A stretch of DNA of 64,000 nucleotides from GCA-2709075 sp038146865 (GTDB taxonomy: Bacteria > Pseudomonadota > Alphaproteobacteria > MPNO01 > UBA2964). The notes beneath the pieces were generated by a model. That model made no database searches and was not told the origin of the DNA. It worked only from the letters and a program-made list of their open reading frames with translations. The translations under genes and the position numbers were made by a program. The stretch is from the NCBI GenBank assembly GCA_038146865.1, contig JAYQSL010000003.1:15429-79428 (forward strand), written 5' to 3'. The stretch's first letter is position 1. Each line of letters begins with the position of its first letter. Shown here in pieces: positions 61,200-64,000 of the stretch.

Positions 61200-61851
61200 C
61201 AACCGCCTCCGAGAATTTCTCGATCCATCCACCAATGAGTTTTGGTCTTGTTTTAAGTGCCGCCCTATTCACTACTAATCTTGAGCTCACATCGCAAATA
61301 TGCTCGACCTCCTCCAGACCGTTCTCGCGGAGGGTTCTTCCTGTATCAACTAGATCAACTATTCTTCGCGACAAGCCTAGTGCCGGCGCGAGCTCCATTG
61401 CTCCATTCAATTTAATACATTCCGCCTGTACTCCCCGAGCGGCGAAATGTTTTCTGGTCAATTCTGGATATTTCGTAGCCACAGAAATATGACTCCATCT
61501 CGTGGGATCATCTGACTCCACAAGAGCCTTTGGCTCTGCAATCATCAATCGACATTTTCCAATTCCCAGGTCGAGGGGCGCATAATTTTCAGGATAATTA
61601 AATTCCAATAAAACGTCGCTTCCGGCAATTCCAATTTGAGCAGCTCCAAATGCTACAAAGGTGGCAACATCAAAGCTTCTTACCCGAATTATCCTCAACT
61701 GTGGTACATTTGTCTTAAATTGTAATTTGCGACTGTGCTCATCATTGAACTCGGGTTCGGGTTCAATTCCTGCTTTAGCTAACAGGGGTAAGGCCTCCTT
61801 TAAAATTCGACCTTTCGGGAGCGCAATCAAAAGTCTCTGGTCTTCCTTCAA
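61183..61851 (-). CDS. hisG: ATP phosphoribosyltransferase, short form
   Basis: 222 residues, the short HisG type that requires HisZ as regulatory subunit. It joins ATP and PRPP in the first step of histidine synthesis. Motifs: LIALPKGRILKEALPLL near the N-terminus, GAAQIGIAGSDVLLE at about 70-84 and the PRPP-binding RRIVDLVDTGRTLRENGL at about 160-177. Its end overlaps hisD. hisZ is not in the window. Confidence 0.93.
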   Translation of the reverse strand: MKEDQRLLIALPKGRILKEALPLLAKAGIEPEPEFNDEHSRKLQFKTNVPQLRIIRVRSFDVATFVAFGAAQIGIAGSDVLLEFNYPENYAPLDLGIGKCRLMIAEPKALVESDDPTRWSHISVATKYPELTRKHFAARGVQAECIKLNGAMELAPALGLSRRIVDLVDTGRTLRENGLEEVEHICDVSSRLVVNRAALKTRPKLIGGWIEKFSEAVDGLKA

Positions 61852-61867
61852 AGTTTGATAACTCCGA

Positions 61868-62329
61868 TTATTCTAGCAAATTAGTTTTTTCGTGCTCCGG
61901 CTTAACATCTGTAGGCCAAGGACTATCTATGTCCTGAAAATGACAAAACAAATCAGATACGTCCAGACGAATTGAAACATTGGCGGAGAAGTTCAGCTGG
62001 ATGCGGCTATTTTCCAATTTGGAAACAGACAAAAGTGAGACAATCTGCCCTTTTCTATTACGGTTGAGCCCTTTTTGTTTTACCCCTGTGACGTTTTCAA
62101 AACAAACTCCACATAAAACTCTGGAAAAGTGCTCACCTTCGTCAACTTCAAGTGCTTCTTGATCTTCTCTTTCCCACAGAAACCTGTTTGCCACAAATAC
62201 GAAACGCTTGTCCTCCGACAAATATTTTACTTCAGCAAGAGCAATCAGTGAATCTTGAAGGAGTGAGGACATAACGATTAAATCCTCTTCATCCCGAACC
62301 GACAAACGTAACTTATCGGTTGGAGTCAT
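61868..62329 (-). CDS. DUF2948 family protein
   Basis: 153 residues. Recognised from LRDEEDLIVMSSLLQDSLIA-type N-terminus, KRFVFVANRFLWERED and the fixed place between murA and hisG in alphaproteobacteria. The start shares one base with the murA stop. Biochemical role unknown. Confidence 0.85.
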   Translation of the reverse strand: MTPTDKLRLSVRDEEDLIVMSSLLQDSLIALAEVKYLSEDKRFVFVANRFLWEREDQEALEVDEGEHFSRVLCGVCFENVTGVKQKGLNRNRKGQIVSLLSVSKLENSRIQLNFSANVSIRLDVSDLFCHFQDIDSPWPTDVKPEHEKTNLLE

Positions 62330-63609
62330 TACTTGATCCTCTCAATTTCAGCACCACAAAATGCAAGCTTTTCTTCAATTCGTTCATAGCCGCGGTCAAT
62401 ATGATAAACCCTATCAATCATGGTTTCTCCCTCAGCAATTAAACCGGCGAGAACGAGAGAGGCAGATGCCCTTAAATCGGTTGCCATGACAGGCGCGCCT
62501 GCCAACTTATCGACACCTCTTACCAAAGATGAAGCTCCATGAACGGTCACGTTGGCTCCCATTCGCGCTAGTTCTGGAATATGCATAAACCTATTCTCAA
62601 AAATAGTTTCAGTTATCATAGCGGCACCATTGGCCGTACTCATCATAGAGGTCATTTGTGCCTGAAGGTCAGTCGGGAACCCTGGAAAAGGCTCTGTAAT
62701 AACATCAATCCCTTCTAATCTATCATCGGCAGACACCCTCAACCCTTTATCAGTCTCACTAATGGAGACCCCTGCCATACGCAGTTTATCAATCACAGCA
62801 TGCATTAATTCGGCACGGGCCCCGCAGAGCAAAATATTACCTTTGGTCATCGCCGCCGCCATCGCGTAAGTACCCGCCTCTATTCTATCTGGTAACACAG
62901 CATAGCGGACGCCATCCAGGATATCCCGACCATTCACAGTAAGTTTATCACTACCTATTCCTGAAATATCGGCACCCATTTCTATCAGACAACGTGCTAA
63001 ATCTTCAATCTCGGGCTCTCGGGCCGCATTAACAATCTCTGTTTGACCTTTGGCCAAAACAGCAGCCATTAATATATTCTCCGTCGCTCCGACCGAAGTA
63101 TTAGGAAACACGACACGGCCGCCCCTAAGGCCCTTAGGCGCACGAGCCTCGACGTAACCTGATTCCATAACAATTTCTGCACCTAACGCCTCTAGGCCGG
63201 CCAAATGAAGATCTATTGGTCTACTCCCAATGGCGCATCCCCCTGGCATGGAAACTCTCGCTATTCCCTCACGCGCGACCAAGGGGCCTAAAACTAATAC
63301 TGATGCCCTCATTTGACGCACCAAATCGTAGGGCGCTGTTGTATCGGTTACTTTTGAAGCAGAAAAACTGAGCGTGAAGTCGTCAGCTCCGGTTCTTTCT
63401 TCTTGAAGCGCTTGATCAATAACAACTCCATGGTGTCTGAGCAATTTTGACATTGTGATTATATCCGCGAGACGCGGCAAATTAGAAAGAACGAGTTCTT
63501 TGTCAGTTAAAAGAGAAGCCGACATCAAAGGCAGAGCCGCGTTTTTTGCGCCCCCTATCTTGATCTCGCCCTTTAGGGTTTTACCCCCGATAATTCTAAT
63601 TTTGTCCAT
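62329..63609 (-). CDS. murA: UDP-N-acetylglucosamine 1-carboxyvinyltransferase
   Basis: MurA transfers enolpyruvate from PEP to UDP-GlcNAc, the first committed step of peptidoglycan synthesis and the fosfomycin target. 426 residues. Motifs: GGAKNAALPLMSA at about 17-29, the loop MPGGCAIGSRPIDLHLAGLE at about 117-136, in which Cys is the residue attacked by fosfomycin, and FPTDLQAQMTS at about 310. It starts at ATG 63609 and is the first gene of the run to hisD. Confidence 0.97.
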   Translation of the reverse strand: MDKIRIIGGKTLKGEIKIGGAKNAALPLMSASLLTDKELVLSNLPRLADIITMSKLLRHHGVVIDQALQEERTGADDFTLSFSASKVTDTTAPYDLVRQMRASVLVLGPLVAREGIARVSMPGGCAIGSRPIDLHLAGLEALGAEIVMESGYVEARAPKGLRGGRVVFPNTSVGATENILMAAVLAKGQTEIVNAAREPEIEDLARCLIEMGADISGIGSDKLTVNGRDILDGVRYAVLPDRIEAGTYAMAAAMTKGNILLCGARAELMHAVIDKLRMAGVSISETDKGLRVSADDRLEGIDVITEPFPGFPTDLQAQMTSMMSTANGAAMITETIFENRFMHIPELARMGANVTVHGASSLVRGVDKLAGAPVMATDLRASASLVLAGLIAEGETMIDRVYHIDRGYERIEEKLAFCGAEIERIK

Positions 63610-63698
63610 TAGAAACCATTTATTTCGTTTCAGGGTTATCCAATGCCTAAGCCGCTACTACCGATAAAGATAAAAAATGACTATTTCGGCACGCAACT

Positions 63699-63836
63699 CT
63701 AACTAGATTTCTGACGCGCACGTTGCTGTAATTTGCGCTTCCGAAGGTTCTCTCTCAGAGAAGCGGCCCGACGATCCAATTTTACCTTTGATTGGGCAAC
63801 CGATGGTTTTTCCTTGGAAGTTAAAATTCTTGGCAT
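63699..63836 (-). CDS. Small basic hypothetical protein
   Basis: 45 residues starting MPRILTSKEKPSVAQSKVKL and ending in a very basic helical tail (RRAASLRENLRKRKLQQRAR). The frame is open further up into the tRNA-Thr, but that part is a shadow. GGAA lies near the ATG at 63836. Small basic genes beside murA are common in alphaproteobacteria, so it may be real. No function known. Confidence 0.55.
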   Translation of the reverse strand: MPRILTSKEKPSVAQSKVKLDRRAASLRENLRKRKLQQRARQKSS

Positions 63837-63935
63837 TCGGGATTCCGACCTTTTTTGATTAGTGTAAAAATCTTGATCAGGATAGCATATTGCCAGTTGC
63901 GTTTTGAAGTGGCATTGTCCGCCGTAAAGAAATAC

Positions 63936-64000
63936 GCCGCCGTAGCTCAGGGGTAGAGCGCACCCTTGGTAAGGGTGAGGTCCACAGTTCAAATCTGTGC
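63936..64000 (+). tRNA. tRNA-Thr (GGT), cut by window edge
   Basis: First 65 nt of a tRNA: acceptor GCCGCCG, D-stem GCTC/GAGC, anticodon stem CACCC/GGGTG around TTGGTAA (anticodon GGT), T-stem start CACAG TTCAAAT CTGTG. The 3' acceptor strand is outside the window. Confidence 0.95.

Noticed and set aside
63837..63992. Longer N-terminus for the small gene at 63699-63836
   Set aside because: The extension is the antisense of tRNA-Thr.

Overview
The window is chromosomal DNA of moderate G+C (by eye a little under 50%) from an alphaproteobacterium, most likely a free-living, probably marine, heterotroph. The lineage call rests on gene order and family content: MerR-ihfA-fabH-plsX-rpmF-DUF177-CBP3, glyA-nrdR-ribD-ribE-ribBA-ribH-nusB-thiL, murA-DUF2948-hisG-hisD, a Ros/MucR regulator, cobST and a ubiquinol-cytochrome c chaperone. 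The exact genus cannot be read from the sequence. No transposase, integrase, phage gene or CRISPR array was seen.

Layout. 1-14.3 kb is a housekeeping block, nearly all on the minus strand: fatty-acid/phospholipid initiation (fabH, plsX), L32, cytochrome bc1 assembly, an OmlA-type lipoprotein (the only plus-strand gene), proton-pumping pyrophosphatase, then riboflavin, thiamine and one-carbon genes. 14.4-21.3 kb holds a MucR-like regulator, a complete branched-chain amino acid type ABC importer (substrate protein plus livFGMH) and rpoH. 21.3-29.2 kb is accessory metabolism: the small and medium subunits of a CO-dehydrogenase-like molybdenum hydroxylase, two tandem cupins behind a strong promoter, an ornithine-cyclodeaminase-like enzyme, two half-size permeases, an MFS carrier and an orphan tripartite-transporter binding protein. 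29.7-34.2 kb is an envelope cassette: retropepsin-like protease, inactive transglutaminase with 7 TM, RimK-like ATP-grasp ligase and MscS channel. 34.2-38 kb has cobT, cobS and a TauE/SafE permease. 38.3-54.4 kb is a patchwork of oxidative catabolism: UbiD decarboxylase, VOC proteins, TauD dioxygenase, two Rieske oxygenase systems (one paired with a dihydrodiol-dehydrogenase-like enzyme, one alpha/beta pair resembling terephthalate or salicylate hydroxylases), aspartate dehydrogenase and the large molybdenum-hydroxylase subunit that would match the CoxSM pair 30 kb away. 54.6-57 kb holds a glutathione transferase, uncharacterised small genes, a candidate small RNA and a 30-bp direct repeat. 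57.1-64 kb returns to housekeeping: tRNA-Phe, yacG, RNase G, maf, hisD, hisG, DUF2948, murA and a truncated tRNA-Thr.

Three conserved genes (nusB, the RNase G gene and hisD) are each split by one single-base indel at a short G/C-containing run. The shared pattern suggests consensus errors in the assembly rather than three independent losses. Each is annotated here as one gene with a frameshift.

The most interesting unexplained items are: the tandem cupin / half-permease region with an internal terminator; the protease-7TM-ligase-channel cassette; two clusters of very small overlapping or closely spaced genes (40.6-41.2 kb and 42.6-43.1 kb); a candidate small RNA with an anti-Shine-Dalgarno loop at 55.3 kb; and several perfect palindromes in promoter regions of the catabolic genes.
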